This document shows, one piece after another, positions 27,133 through 35,882 of a stretch of 53,116 nt of DNA; the first letter of the stretch is position 1, and each line of letters begins with the position of its first letter. The notes under the pieces are model-generated. The model had not been told where the DNA came from, did not search any database, and saw only the letters and a program-made list of their open reading frames with translations. The stretch lies in NCBI GenBank assembly GCA_015066385.1, contig SVOJ01000019.1:1-53116 (forward strand), read 5' to 3'. The stretch is from Oscillospiraceae bacterium. Its GTDB lineage: Bacteria; Bacillota; Clostridia; Oscillospirales; Acutalibacteraceae. Made by a program: the position numbers and the translations under genes.

Positions 27133-28026
27133 TCAATCCAATCCGAAGTTATGAATCAAGGCTTCGCGGTTTCGCCAGTCTTCCTTGACTTTGACCCAAC
27201 AATGCAGGTTGATTTTGCAATCAAAGAATCGTTCCATGTCGATTCGTGCCCTGGTCGAAATCTTCTTGAGCATCGCACCGTTTTTGCCGATGATAATGCC
27301 CTTGTGGCTGTCGCGTTCACAGTAAATAACGGCATCAATGTCGATAATATTGCTGCCGTCATCTCGTTCCTTGAAACTTTCAATGGCAACCGCCGTGCCA
27401 TGCGGAATCTCTTTATCAAGTGAACGAAGCAGTTTTTCACGGATGTATTCGGCGGCAATAACCTTTTCGGGCTGGTCGGTCAGTGTGTCATCAGGGAACA
27501 GGTGCTCGGATTCAAAGGACAGATTTTTCAGTTCTGTCAACAGCGCATCCATGCCGTTGCCGTCGAGGGCACTGACGGGGATGATGGATTCAAAGTTATA
27601 AAGTTGAGAATAATCAAAAATGACCTTCATCAGGCTTTCTTTGTCGGCCACGGTGTCAATTTTATTGATTACAAGAACGGCGGGAATATTTTCTCTTTTG
27701 AATCGCTTGATGAGTTCTTCTTCCGCGGGTTGAATCTTTGAATCGGGTTCCACAACCAGCATGCAGGCATCCATGCTGTGAATGCCTTCGCTGATGGCTT
27801 TGCCCATTTTTTCATCCAATTTGTTGTGCGGTTTGTGATAGCCCGGCGTGTCCGTAAAAACAAGTTGAATGTTATCTTCGGTCAGAACCCCCATAATGCG
27901 GGTTCTTGTGGTCTGCGGCTTGGGGGATACAATGGCAATTTTAGCCCCCAGGAGGCGGTTTAAAATAGATGATTTGCCGACGTTCGGACAACCGACAATG
28001 GCAATAAATGCAGAGCGTGTATTCAT
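27133..28026 (-). CDS. era: GTPase Era
   Basis: A 297-residue ribosome-assembly GTPase that binds the 3' end of 16S rRNA. G1 is GCPNVGKSS, G3 DTPGYH, G4 NKID, and the C-terminal KH domain contains IIGKNGAMLKKI. It lies in the phoH-ybeY-era-recO block; only one base separates its start from the ybeY stop. Confidence 0.98.
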   Translation of the reverse strand: MNTRSAFIAIVGCPNVGKSSILNRLLGAKIAIVSPKPQTTRTRIMGVLTEDNIQLVFTDTPGYHKPHNKLDEKMGKAISEGIHSMDACMLVVEPDSKIQPAEEELIKRFKRENIPAVLVINKIDTVADKESLMKVIFDYSQLYNFESIIPVSALDGNGMDALLTELKNLSFESEHLFPDDTLTDQPEKVIAAEYIREKLLRSLDKEIPHGTAVAIESFKERDDGSNIIDIDAVIYCERDSHKGIIIGKNGAMLKKISTRARIDMERFFDCKINLHCWVKVKEDWRNREALIHNFGLD

Positions 28027-28027
28027 T

Positions 28028-28531
28028 TTATTCTCCGTCCAAAAAATAACTTCCGTTGCGCTTAAGACCGAGTTCGGTCAGCACTTTTTCTTCTTTTTCA
28101 CGCATATGTACCGCTTCTATGCCGCCTGCTTCATGGTCATAGCCGAGCAGATGCAACATGGAGTGTACCGTCAGAAAAGCAATTTCGCGCTGAAAACTGT
28201 GACCGTATTCGAGTGCCTGTTCGTGTGCTCTTTCAGCGGAAATAACAATATCGCCCAACAGACACAGATTGGTTGCGGGGTTGATTTGATAATCGTTTGC
28301 TTCGCACAGCGGGAACGACAGCACATCTGTTGCACGGTCAATTTCACGGTATTCACGATTGAGTTCGCGGATGGATTCATTGTCCACAATACGAACGCTG
28401 ATTTCTGCCGATACGGGGAAGTTTTCCTCTTCCAGAACCGCATGACAGCAACGGCGGATCAAAAGCCGTGTTCCGGAGGGGAGTCTGAAACTCTTCTGAT
28501 CGTCCGTAAAAACTACTTTTACTTTGTTCAT
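28028..28531 (-). CDS. ybeY: Endoribonuclease YbeY
   Basis: A 167-residue metal-dependent RNase for 16S rRNA 3' maturation and ribosome quality control. The metal site HSMLHLLGYDH near 130-140 has the family's H-x3-H-x5-H pattern. It is followed directly by era and preceded by phoH with a 26-base gap that holds GAGAGG. Confidence 0.96.
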   Translation of the reverse strand: MNKVKVVFTDDQKSFRLPSGTRLLIRRCCHAVLEEENFPVSAEISVRIVDNESIRELNREYREIDRATDVLSFPLCEANDYQINPATNLCLLGDIVISAERAHEQALEYGHSFQREIAFLTVHSMLHLLGYDHEAGGIEAVHMREKEEKVLTELGLKRNGSYFLDGE

Positions 28532-28557
28532 CGTTTAATCCTCTCTTTCCGAATCCT

Positions 28558-29520
28558 TTATGCTTTTTTTGTTTTTTCGTTTTTCTCGTAGGCTTTTACA
28601 ATGTCCTGCACAAGCTTATGACGCACAACATCCTTTTCGGAGAATTGCACGCTTGCAATATCGGGAATGTTTTTGAGAATGCGCACGGCTTCTTTAAGCC
28701 CGCTCTTTTTGCCGTCGGGCAGGTCGATTTGTGTGATATCGCCTGTTACAACGATTTTTGAACCGAAGCCCAAACGGGTCAGAAACATTTTCATTTGTTC
28801 GGGGGTAGTGTTCTGTGCTTCATCCAGAATAATAAAACTGTCATCAAGCGTTCGACCTCTCATGTAGGCAAGGGGGGCGACTTCGATGTTGCCTTTTTCC
28901 TGATATTTCTGAAAATTTTCGGCTCCGAGCATATCAAACAGGGCGTCATAAAGCGGACGCAGATACGGGTCAACCTTCTGTTGCAGATCTCCGGGAAGAA
29001 AACCGAGTTTTTCACCCGCTTCCACGGCGGGACGTGTCAGAATAATGCGGTTGACTTCCTTTGCGCGGAAGGCTTTGACCGCCATGGCAACCGCCAGATA
29101 CGTTTTACCCGTCCCCGCGGGGCCGACACCGAATACGATGGTGTTGTTTTCAATTTGTTCAAGGTAGGTTTTCTGACCGAGTGTTTTCGGTTTGACGGGC
29201 TTGCCGCGTGCGGTAATGCAGATGCAGTCCGAAGCAATGGCGGAAAGTCTGTCTTCACTGCCTTCATTGACAAGTGAAATGCAATAACGCACATTCTGCT
29301 CGTTGAGCTGCTCACCTTTGTTGACAAGCATAATAAGCCCTTCAATGGCTTTGCATGCCTGCATCACTTTTTCGGCATCACCGCAGACCTTGAGTTCCGC
29401 ACCGCGGTTGATGACCGTTACGTTGTATTCTTTTTCGATCAGACGAATGTTTTCGTCAAAACTGCCGAACAGACTGACCGCCTGCTCCATTCTGTCAATA
29501 CTGAGTGTTTGTTCAAACAT
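28558..29520 (-). CDS. phoH: PhoH-family ATPase
   Basis: A 320-residue PhoH-like protein with a P-loop GPAGTGKTYLA (~126-136) and the Walker B IILDEAQN (~230), preceded by a small N-terminal domain. The family is an RNA-linked ATPase or helicase of unsettled role that keeps company with ybeY. Its start overlaps the end of the DUF4364 gene by 8 bases. In Bacillus the preceding genes would be yqfC-yqfD; here those are relocated (32504-33972). Confidence 0.94.
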   Translation of the reverse strand: MFEQTLSIDRMEQAVSLFGSFDENIRLIEKEYNVTVINRGAELKVCGDAEKVMQACKAIEGLIMLVNKGEQLNEQNVRYCISLVNEGSEDRLSAIASDCICITARGKPVKPKTLGQKTYLEQIENNTIVFGVGPAGTGKTYLAVAMAVKAFRAKEVNRIILTRPAVEAGEKLGFLPGDLQQKVDPYLRPLYDALFDMLGAENFQKYQEKGNIEVAPLAYMRGRTLDDSFIILDEAQNTTPEQMKMFLTRLGFGSKIVVTGDITQIDLPDGKKSGLKEAVRILKNIPDIASVQFSEKDVVRHKLVQDIVKAYEKNEKTKKA

Positions 29521-30091
29521 TTTCTTCTTTTTTATCCTCTGTCAAAGCATCAATAACGGTTTTGTAAAGGGCGGCGGGATCTGCTTCAAAACGGTCGCAG
29601 ATCATATTTGCCTGTAATGCATCCGTACAGTAAAAACTGAGTTTGAAAACCTCGTCTTCACCGTGGAAAATCCGCATCACAACATCTTTACCGCTGCCGT
29701 GCGGCAGGATTTCCGTTTTGACGCCTTTTTTTCTGCGTTCGGCAAGAGCAATGTGCATTGCTTCGCGAATTACCAACTGGCGAACGGAATAGGGAATATG
29801 AGAATCCAGTTCACGGGCGATAAACTTGCCCGAATCGGTGATGCTGTAATATTCAAGCCCCTCTTCGGTCGTTACCGCAATGTGCCCGGCTTGTACAAGT
29901 TCGTTGAGCGCATTGGAGCCTTCGTAGTAATTGACAAGCTCGTTTTCAAGCAGAAAACGGTCAATGCTTGATTTACATGTGGGATAATCAACACATTTCA
30001 GAATATAGCAAAGCAACACTTTGATGTCGCTTCGGTTGTAAAGGCCGCCGATACGTACACCTGCGGTCATGGCATCTATTTCTTTTGCCAA
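29513..30091 (-). CDS. DUF4364 family protein
   Basis: A ~192-residue protein resembling DUF4364, a clostridial family with a winged-helix-like N-terminal half (SDIKVLLCYILKCVDYP then LNELVQAGHI) and no assigned role. The start is taken as TTG 30091, six bases after AGAAGGA; the in-frame TTG at 30112 or ATG 30070 are alternatives. It overlaps phoH and follows cysK by a short gap, so it belongs to the same transcript. A transcription-regulator role is possible but unproven. Confidence 0.75.
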   Translation of the reverse strand: MAKEIDAMTAGVRIGGLYNRSDIKVLLCYILKCVDYPTCKSSIDRFLLENELVNYYEGSNALNELVQAGHIAVTTEEGLEYYSITDSGKFIARELDSHIPYSVRQLVIREAMHIALAERRKKGVKTEILPHGSGKDVVMRIFHGEDEVFKLSFYCTDALQANMICDRFEADPAALYKTVIDALTEDKKEENV

Positions 30092-30119
30092 AAAAAGTCC
30101 TTCTTTCTGCAAACAGGAG

Positions 30120-31085
30120 TTAATAGTTGAATAAGTCGGTCGATAAATAGCGTTCCCCGCTGTCGGTCAACAATACCACGATGCGAAGTCGCGGGTTTTT
30201 GATTCCTTCGGCTAACTTTTTGCATGCCGCCAGTGCCGCACCGCCGGAGATTCCGACCAATAAGCCGTCCGTTACTGCAACCGTGCGGGCCGCCTGACAG
30301 GCTTCTTCTTCGGTAACGGTAATCACACGGTCAATGATGTGGCGGTTGAGCACTTCGGGGACGAAGCCTGCGCCGATTCCCTGAATGCCGTGTGCGCCTT
30401 TCTGTCCGCCCGACAAAACGGGGGAATTGGCGGGTTCAACGGCAACGATCGTTGCATTTCGGTTGATGGCTTTGATCATTTCGCCGACACCCGTAATGGT
30501 ACCGCCCGTACCGACCCCTGCCACAAAATAATCCACTTTTCCGTAGGTGTCACGCAGAATTTCGGCCGCTGTTGTTTTGCGGTGAATGTCTGCATTGGCA
30601 GGATTGGAAAACTGACCGGGAATCCATGCACTGTAAGAATGTGCTGCAATTTCATTTGCTTTGTCAATACTGCCCTGCATGCCGAGTTCTGCGGGTGTCA
30701 GTACCAGTTCTGCACCCAAAGCGCGCAATAAGTTCATGCGTTCCGTGCTCATGTTTTCAGGCATGGTCAGAATCAGTCTGTAACCTTTGATGGCTGCCAC
30801 AAAAGCAAGGCCGACACCCGTGTTGCCGCTTGTCGGTTCCACGATGACGGTTTCCTTTGTCAGCAGTCCTTTTTGCTCCGCATCTTCAATCATGGCAAGC
30901 GCAACTCTGTCCTTCGCGCTCCCCAACGGATTAAAACTTTCCAATTTAGCAACGAGTTGGCAGGAAATTCCCGCTGCGGCAGCGAAACCGCCCAATTCGA
31001 CCATGGGAGTATGCCCGACCAATTCGGTTAAATTTTTTGCAATGCGTGCATCTTTGTCGATGCCGAGTCCGAAGTTGAATTCCAT
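30120..31085 (-). CDS. cysK: Cysteine synthase (O-acetylserine sulfhydrylase)
   Basis: A 321-residue PLP enzyme making cysteine from O-acetylserine and sulfide. The PLP lysine lies in NPLGSAKDR (~52-60), the Asn loop in EPTSGNTG and the phosphate-binding loop in GTGGTITG. The ending is complete (LLTDSGERYLSTDLF). It sits inside the ylbJ-recO run, between a small Cys-rich protein and DUF4364, with an AAGGAG site upstream of the start. Confidence 0.96.
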   Translation of the reverse strand: MEFNFGLGIDKDARIAKNLTELVGHTPMVELGGFAAAAGISCQLVAKLESFNPLGSAKDRVALAMIEDAEQKGLLTKETVIVEPTSGNTGVGLAFVAAIKGYRLILTMPENMSTERMNLLRALGAELVLTPAELGMQGSIDKANEIAAHSYSAWIPGQFSNPANADIHRKTTAAEILRDTYGKVDYFVAGVGTGGTITGVGEMIKAINRNATIVAVEPANSPVLSGGQKGAHGIQGIGAGFVPEVLNRHIIDRVITVTEEEACQAARTVAVTDGLLVGISGGAALAACKKLAEGIKNPRLRIVVLLTDSGERYLSTDLFNY

Positions 31086-31100
31086 AACCGATCTCCTTTT

Positions 31101-31328
31101 TTAAACGTCTAATGAAAAATCAGCCGCTGTAAGTTCCTGCGTGGCAGGCAGAACAGCCGCCGGGGGCTTGCGTTTGAACGGATCATAGCGGAATGATCTG
31201 CATTTTGAATCGGGGGCGCGTAGCCCTTTTTTGATGCAAAGGATCATTTCTCCGTCAGGAGAAGTTTTCCCCATTTCACAGCAAGCACAGCATTTTTCAA
31301 TTTCAGCGCCGAAAATTTTTTGTTTCAC
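31101..31328 (-). CDS. Small cysteine-rich protein
   Basis: A ~75-residue protein with cysteines in EKCCACCEMG, MILCIKKG and DSKCRSFRYDPFKR, a pattern that would suit metal or Fe-S binding. Similar small proteins are common in Clostridia without a known role. The start is GTG 31328, nine bases after AAGG; ATG 31337 overlaps that ribosome site. It is followed 15 bases later by cysK, which may hint at sulfur metabolism (weak inference). Confidence 0.6.
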   Translation of the reverse strand: MKQKIFGAEIEKCCACCEMGKTSPDGEMILCIKKGLRAPDSKCRSFRYDPFKRKPPAAVLPATQELTAADFSLDV

Positions 31329-31361
31329 GCAAATCATCCTTAAGTTATATCTGTATTTTTC

Positions 31362-32429
31362 TTAATTCTTTTTATTTTCCGTATATTCTTTTATATAATA
31401 GCACATTTTTTTCGGCGGGGCAAGGTCTAAAATAAAAATAAAACAGGCAAACAGAAAAAAGAAGGATGCAGTGGGATTGATACTGTAAGTTTTAATCATG
31501 ACAACATTTTGCGCAATGCCGAAATCCGGGAACAGAAATAATATAATTTTGCAAAAAACCATGGATAACACAGCCTGTAACAGGCGGAAGCGTAAAAAAC
31601 GGACGGCAGATAGTCCTGCTTTTTGCAGGTCAGGTAGCAGTTGGAAAAATATACACAGCCCGCCAAAACCAAGCACCGCCCCGCAAAGCGGAAGATCGGC
31701 ACGTTTTACACATTGCACGGCTCCTGTTGTGACCTCAAAAAGCAAAGAAAGCCCCGCATGTGCGCGTGTGGGCAGAACGGCAAACAGAATGGCTTGCAGG
31801 CTTGCAAATATAGCCATCCATGCTGTCAGTTGCAGGCAGGCCTGCGCCCCTTTACTGACAGACAATGTAAAAATATGTGATAATGGGATATTGTTTTTGA
31901 TTACGGGGGTGGACAGACGGGGATCTTCATCTTTTTTCGGAAAAAGCCCGAGCAGAATTGCCGACAATGTACAACACGAAAACAGCAAAAAACCGATTTT
32001 GTTGTTGCCGAACAGGCCGTTGCCGACTGCGCCGATTGCAAATGCAAGACCGGGAGAAAAACAGAAACAACAAAGTTTCTGTGCTTCCTTTTTTGTGATT
32101 TGTCCGTTGTCATATAATGCCAATGCGGTTTTGCAGCCGGTCAGATAGCCGCCCGTCAGCCCGAATATAACAGCGGGAATGCCCGCCGCAGGAATACCGA
32201 ACAGCCGATGGATGATACGGTTGAACTTTTTATCCGTCTGTACTGTGATTGCATTGCAGGCAAAATCGGACAATACCAGAAAAGGAAACAGTCCCGGAAT
32301 AACGGTGCTGACCGACAAGGAGAAAGCCTGCAGAACAGCATCACGCACCTGTTTCGTAAACAGTAGCAGACTGATCGCCGCAGACAAAATAAAGAGGATG
32401 AGAAAAAAGTTTCTGATTCCGTTTTTCAT
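31362..32429 (-). CDS. ylbJ: Sporulation integral membrane protein YlbJ-like
   Basis: A 355-residue polytopic membrane protein with about eight hydrophobic segments and the FGLTGGYLTGCKTALAL and CFSPGLAFAIGAVG stretches of the YlbJ/nucleoside-gate superfamily. YlbJ is a forespore-engulfment-period protein in Bacillus needed for heat-resistant spores. AGGGAG precedes the ATG. It is the first gene of the minus-strand run down to recO and diverges from yqfC across a 74-base gap. Confidence 0.8.
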   Translation of the reverse strand: MKNGIRNFFLILFILSAAISLLLFTKQVRDAVLQAFSLSVSTVIPGLFPFLVLSDFACNAITVQTDKKFNRIIHRLFGIPAAGIPAVIFGLTGGYLTGCKTALALYDNGQITKKEAQKLCCFCFSPGLAFAIGAVGNGLFGNNKIGFLLFSCCTLSAILLGLFPKKDEDPRLSTPVIKNNIPLSHIFTLSVSKGAQACLQLTAWMAIFASLQAILFAVLPTRAHAGLSLLFEVTTGAVQCVKRADLPLCGAVLGFGGLCIFFQLLPDLQKAGLSAVRFLRFRLLQAVLSMVFCKIILFLFPDFGIAQNVVMIKTYSINPTASFFFLFACFIFILDLAPPKKMCYYIKEYTENKKN

Positions 32430-32459
32430 TGGGTTCTCCCTGTGTTTTTTTGTTCTATG

Positions 32460-32478
32460 TATATGCTGTGTGCATATA
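32460..32478. promoter_or_regulatory. Palindrome between divergent sporulation genes
   Basis: A perfect repeat TATATGC-N5-GCATATA lies in the 74-base gap between ylbJ and yqfC. The GCATATA cores resemble the CATA-type -10 boxes used by sporulation sigma factors on both strands. This is only a resemblance; no -35 partner is certain. Confidence 0.35.
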
Positions 32479-32503
32479 GTTTATCAAACGGGAGGGACTT
32501 GCA

Positions 32504-32806
32504 ATGAAAGAAAAACAACTTTCTTTTTCCGAAAAAATAACCACAACACTTTCACGGGAACTGGAACTGCCGAATCTGTTCACTGAAACGGACATACAGA
32601 TCAGCGTTTCGCAAGGTGTGCGCGTGTGCGGAATCGAAGAAGTTACCGAATACACAGCACAGCGCATTGTTTTTCAGCTCAAACATAACAAACTGATTCT
32701 GGACGGTGATCAGTTGCAGATATCCTGCTGTGAAAACGGTATGGCAATCGTGCACGGCGCACTGCTGAACTTCGGTTTTTCGGAAGGCGGTGCGTTGCGG
32801 TGTTGA
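32504..32806 (+). CDS. yqfC: Sporulation protein YqfC
   Basis: A 100-residue YabP/YqfC-family protein, a small sheet-forming domain (ISVSQGVRVCGIEEVTEYT, then DGDQLQISCCENG and AIVHGALLNFGF) made in the mother cell. GGGAGGG precedes the ATG. The 3' end overlaps yqfD by 7 bases. In Bacillus the pair sits directly before phoH; here it diverges from the phoH operon. Confidence 0.9.
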   Translation: MKEKQLSFSEKITTTLSRELELPNLFTETDIQISVSQGVRVCGIEEVTEYTAQRIVFQLKHNKLILDGDQLQISCCENGMAIVHGALLNFGFSEGGALRC

Positions 32807-33972
32807 GTGAACGCCTGATCCGTTTTGTGCGCGGCGAGGTTCGCTTTTGTGTGCAAGGCGGCTTTATCACGCAATTCACCGATGTTTGCAGGCGGGAAAA
32901 TATAAACCTTTTGCATACAAAAATAAAGGAAGACAGCCTGACGGGGTCGATTATGCGTGAAGACACCGAAAAACTGAAAACGGCGGCGCAGAAAAGCGGT
33001 ATGCAGTTGCAGATTCTGAAAAAACGGGGGTTGTCATTTGTAGTTATCCGCTATCGTTTGCGATGGGGGATTCCTGCGGGGATTTGTCTTGCATTTTTGC
33101 TGTTCGGGATTTTGTCGTCCGTTGTGTGGCAGGTGCAGATAACGGGCTGTGAAACCTTATCGGAAGAATACATTCGTGACTATTTTGATGAACTCGGCGT
33201 GCGACCGGGGGTATTTCAGCGCAGTATTGATATTGTACATTGCCGCGACCGTGCTATGCTGGATATAAAGGAATTGCTGTGGGTGTCGGTGTATCTCAAG
33301 GGGTGTATCGCTTGCATTGAAATCAGCGAACGCAAGGGGGAGGTTTACACGGAAGACAAAAGAAACAGTAATCTGTATGCTGCGTACGGCGGTGAAATTA
33401 TCCGCGCCGATGTTTATGCCGGGGAGAGTTATGTGCAAAAAGGACAGGCGGTGGCGCAAGGGGATCTTCTTGTCGGCGGTGCATTGCCGCTGAAAAACGG
33501 CGGTGTTCGATTTGTGCGCAGTCAGGCGGATATTGTGGCACGGACAAACCGTACCTTGCAGACAGAAATGCCGTTTTCGGCATCCGCACAGATAATTGAA
33601 AAAAGCGGTGTTCGGTATTTCTTGTATTGGTTTACATTGCCCGTTCCGCTTGGGTTTGCGTTCGGCATGCAAACTGCCGAAACGGCAACGTTTTTGCTGT
33701 GTCGTGAAAATGTAATTCTTCCCATTGGGCTGGTACGTCACGGGTGCAGAACATTAACAGAGAATGTTGTGCAATACAGTGAAAAAACGGCATTGTTGTG
33801 CTGTTTTGCGGAATATGCCGTGCTGGAACTGCAGACCATGCACGAAAAAACAATTTTGCAACGAAATCTGACCGTACGGAATCAAGATGGAAAAATCACG
33901 GTCAGCGGAGCGTATATCTGCGAAGAAAATATCGTACAGGAACGAGAATTGCAGATTGAAGATGAAAATTGA
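32800..33972 (+). CDS. yqfD: Sporulation protein YqfD
   Basis: A 390-residue protein of the YqfD/SpoIV-like family. A ~90-residue N-terminal domain precedes one membrane segment (~86-106, IPAGICLAFLLFGILSSVVW), followed by a POTRA-like QVQITGCETLSEEYIRDYF and an extracytoplasmic part. It is co-transcribed with yqfC and required for late sporulation in relatives. The GTG start at 32800 overlaps the yqfC coding end. Confidence 0.9.
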   Translation: MLSERLIRFVRGEVRFCVQGGFITQFTDVCRRENINLLHTKIKEDSLTGSIMREDTEKLKTAAQKSGMQLQILKKRGLSFVVIRYRLRWGIPAGICLAFLLFGILSSVVWQVQITGCETLSEEYIRDYFDELGVRPGVFQRSIDIVHCRDRAMLDIKELLWVSVYLKGCIACIEISERKGEVYTEDKRNSNLYAAYGGEIIRADVYAGESYVQKGQAVAQGDLLVGGALPLKNGGVRFVRSQADIVARTNRTLQTEMPFSASAQIIEKSGVRYFLYWFTLPVPLGFAFGMQTAETATFLLCRENVILPIGLVRHGCRTLTENVVQYSEKTALLCCFAEYAVLELQTMHEKTILQRNLTVRNQDGKITVSGAYICEENIVQERELQIEDEN

Positions 33973-33983
33973 TGTTTTTTGTC

Positions 33984-34012
33984 TTGATTTTTGCATTTCG
34001 GCACTGTATAAT
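33984..34012 (+). promoter_or_regulatory. Promoter of aconitase X operon
   Basis: TTGATT (33984) and TATAAT (34007) with a 17-bp spacer, directly after yqfD and 36 bases before the ATG. GGAGGC lies at the proper distance before the start. Confidence 0.8.
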
Positions 34013-34047
34013 AAACTTTGACAAAAAAATAACGGAGGCAAAAAGCA

Positions 34048-35346
34048 ATGATTGATTACAAAATGGAATTGACCCCCGAACAGATTGACATTCTGTCCGG
34101 TAAGCAGGGCGAAACCCTGCAGAAGGTCATGGAAACCGTTGTCCTGTTCGGTGACATCTTCGGTGCAAAGCGTCTTGTTCCCGTAACCTATAAGGATGCA
34201 CACCTTGTTACCTCGTTCGGTCTTGGTGTTCTCAAGCCGCTGTATGCAACCATGGATCAGCTCATCGCAGCAGGTCTCAAGACGCAGGGCAAATTCACGG
34301 TTGACCCCCGTCCCATCGACTATGAAAACGTGAAGTGCAACTTCCTTGAAAAATTCGTTTTCAATAAGAAAATGTATTCCGAACAGGCAAAGTATGAAGA
34401 TCAGCTTCATAAGATCGGTCTGAAGGATAAAAACGGCTTCACCTGCACCTGTTATTACAAGGAAGTCGGCAATCGTCCCGGTAAGGGCGATATCCTGACC
34501 TGGGCAGAATCGAGTGCTGTTGTTTTTGCAAACTCCGTTCTCGGTGCAAAGTGTAACCGTAACTCCGGTATGCTCGAATTGTTCGGCGCGATTCTCGGCC
34601 TTGTTCCCGAATTCGGTTTCCTCATTGACGAAAACCGCAAGGCACATTGGAAAGTCATTGTCAAGACCACCAAGAAGCCCCTGCCGCAGATTCTCGGTTC
34701 CGCAATCGGCATGAAATGTATGGAAGATGTTCCCTACGTTGTCGGTCTTGATCAGTGGATCGGTACCGAGATTACCGACGATGTCGAAGGTTATCTCAAG
34801 GACTTCGGTGCCGCAACCGCATCCAACGGTGCTGTCGGCCTGTATCATATCGAAAACCTCACGCCCGAAGCCAAAGAACAGGGTGAATCTCTGCTTCGCA
34901 CCGATTACAAAGAATATGTCATCGACGATGCAGAACTTGAAAGAATTTATCTCAACTATCCTATCATGTGGAAAGACGTGAGCGCAAAGCCGCAGCTTGT
35001 TTTCATCGGCTGTCCGCACCTGACCTACAATCAGCTTTGCGACTGGACAGACAAGTTTGTTGCAGGTCTCAAAGAAACCGGCAAGAAAAAGCTGACCGCA
35101 CGCACCGTGCTTACCACCACTCCCGACGTTGCCGACAAGTTCCGTGCAACTGCAAAATATCAGGAACTTCTCAGCACGGGTGCCACCCTTTCGAGCATCT
35201 GCCCGCTGATGTACACCAACAACCCCGTCTGCATGATGCTGCACAGAGTAGCCACCAACTCCAACAAACTTCGTACTTATTCCAAAGCAAGATATTACAA
35301 GGATAACGAACTGCTCAACATTCTTGTAGGCAAGGAGGGCAAATAA
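34048..35346 (+). CDS. Aconitase X catalytic subunit
   Basis: A 432-residue protein of the aconitase X (DUF521) family, the large part of a two-subunit dehydratase. The conserved stretches AESSAVVFANSVLGAKCNRNSG and LVFIGCPHLTYNQL, with cysteines suited to an iron-sulfur cluster, are present. Characterised relatives are cis-3-hydroxy-L-proline dehydratases in bacteria and a mevalonate 5-phosphate dehydratase in archaea. The split two-gene form is seen here. No proline-racemase or mevalonate gene lies near, so the substrate is open, with hydroxyproline the simpler guess. Confidence 0.88.
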   Translation: MIDYKMELTPEQIDILSGKQGETLQKVMETVVLFGDIFGAKRLVPVTYKDAHLVTSFGLGVLKPLYATMDQLIAAGLKTQGKFTVDPRPIDYENVKCNFLEKFVFNKKMYSEQAKYEDQLHKIGLKDKNGFTCTCYYKEVGNRPGKGDILTWAESSAVVFANSVLGAKCNRNSGMLELFGAILGLVPEFGFLIDENRKAHWKVIVKTTKKPLPQILGSAIGMKCMEDVPYVVGLDQWIGTEITDDVEGYLKDFGAATASNGAVGLYHIENLTPEAKEQGESLLRTDYKEYVIDDAELERIYLNYPIMWKDVSAKPQLVFIGCPHLTYNQLCDWTDKFVAGLKETGKKKLTARTVLTTTPDVADKFRATAKYQELLSTGATLSSICPLMYTNNPVCMMLHRVATNSNKLRTYSKARYYKDNELLNILVGKEGK

Positions 35347-35347
35347 A

Positions 35348-35788
35348 ATGAAAGAATTCAAAGGCAGACCCATCGCCGCAGGCAACTGGAAAGGGGAAGC
35401 TGTTGTTTCCCGTCAGGGTGTGAACACCCTTGCAACCTTCCAGAGCAGCGCCATGAACAACAAGCCGGAAGTTATTGTTTCCGACCAGAATAACTCCGAT
35501 ATCTACGGAAAGAACATCACCGGCAAGGCTCTTTGCCTGCCCATCACCATCGGTTCCACCACGGGCGGTCTTGTCATTCAGACCGTCTGCGATATGAAGA
35601 TCAATCCTGCCGCATTCCTGTTCTCCGAACACATCGACTCCCTTGCCGCTTCGGGCATCGTTCTTGCCCGTGTATGGCAGAACAGCCCCGTCATCTGTGT
35701 CGACCAACTCGGCGAAGAATTCCTCAAAACCGTCAAGACCGGCGACCAGATCGAAATCAAAGAAGACGGTACGGTTATCATTCTTTAA
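35348..35788 (+). CDS. Aconitase X swivel-domain subunit
   Basis: A 146-residue DUF126 protein equivalent to the swivelling domain of aconitase. GNWKGEAVVSRQG at the start and PITIGSTTGGLVIQ in the middle match the family; the latter carries the active-site serine region. It starts one base after the large-subunit stop codon, which has AAGGAGGGC just before. The two subunits should form one enzyme. A terminator follows. Confidence 0.88.
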   Translation: MKEFKGRPIAAGNWKGEAVVSRQGVNTLATFQSSAMNNKPEVIVSDQNNSDIYGKNITGKALCLPITIGSTTGGLVIQTVCDMKINPAAFLFSEHIDSLAASGIVLARVWQNSPVICVDQLGEEFLKTVKTGDQIEIKEDGTVIIL

Positions 35789-35805
35789 TTTTTGTGTTTC
35801 ATTTT

Positions 35806-35835
35806 ACAGCTTCGCTTCGGCGGAGCTGTTTTTTT
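35806..35835 (+). terminator. Intrinsic terminator after aconitase X operon
   Basis: Stem ACAGCTTCGC-TTCG-GCGGAGCTGT with TTTTTTT behind it. Confidence 0.92.
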
Positions 35836-35847
35836 GGATAAAAAAGG

Positions 35848-35876
35848 TTGCAAGCGAAAAAGAAAGGTGCTATAAT
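35848..35876 (+). promoter_or_regulatory. Promoter of BspA-like gene
   Basis: TTGCAA (35848) and TATAAT (35871) with a 17-bp spacer. Transcription would start near 35883, exactly where the outer arm of the leader's large inverted repeat begins, leaving a ~190-base untranslated leader. Confidence 0.75.
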
Positions 35877-35882
35877 GGATAC

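Noticed and set aside
33754-35385. 543-codon minus-strand frame opposite aconitase X
   Set aside because: The plus-strand genes are clear family members with promoter and ribosome sites; the mirror frame has no motif.
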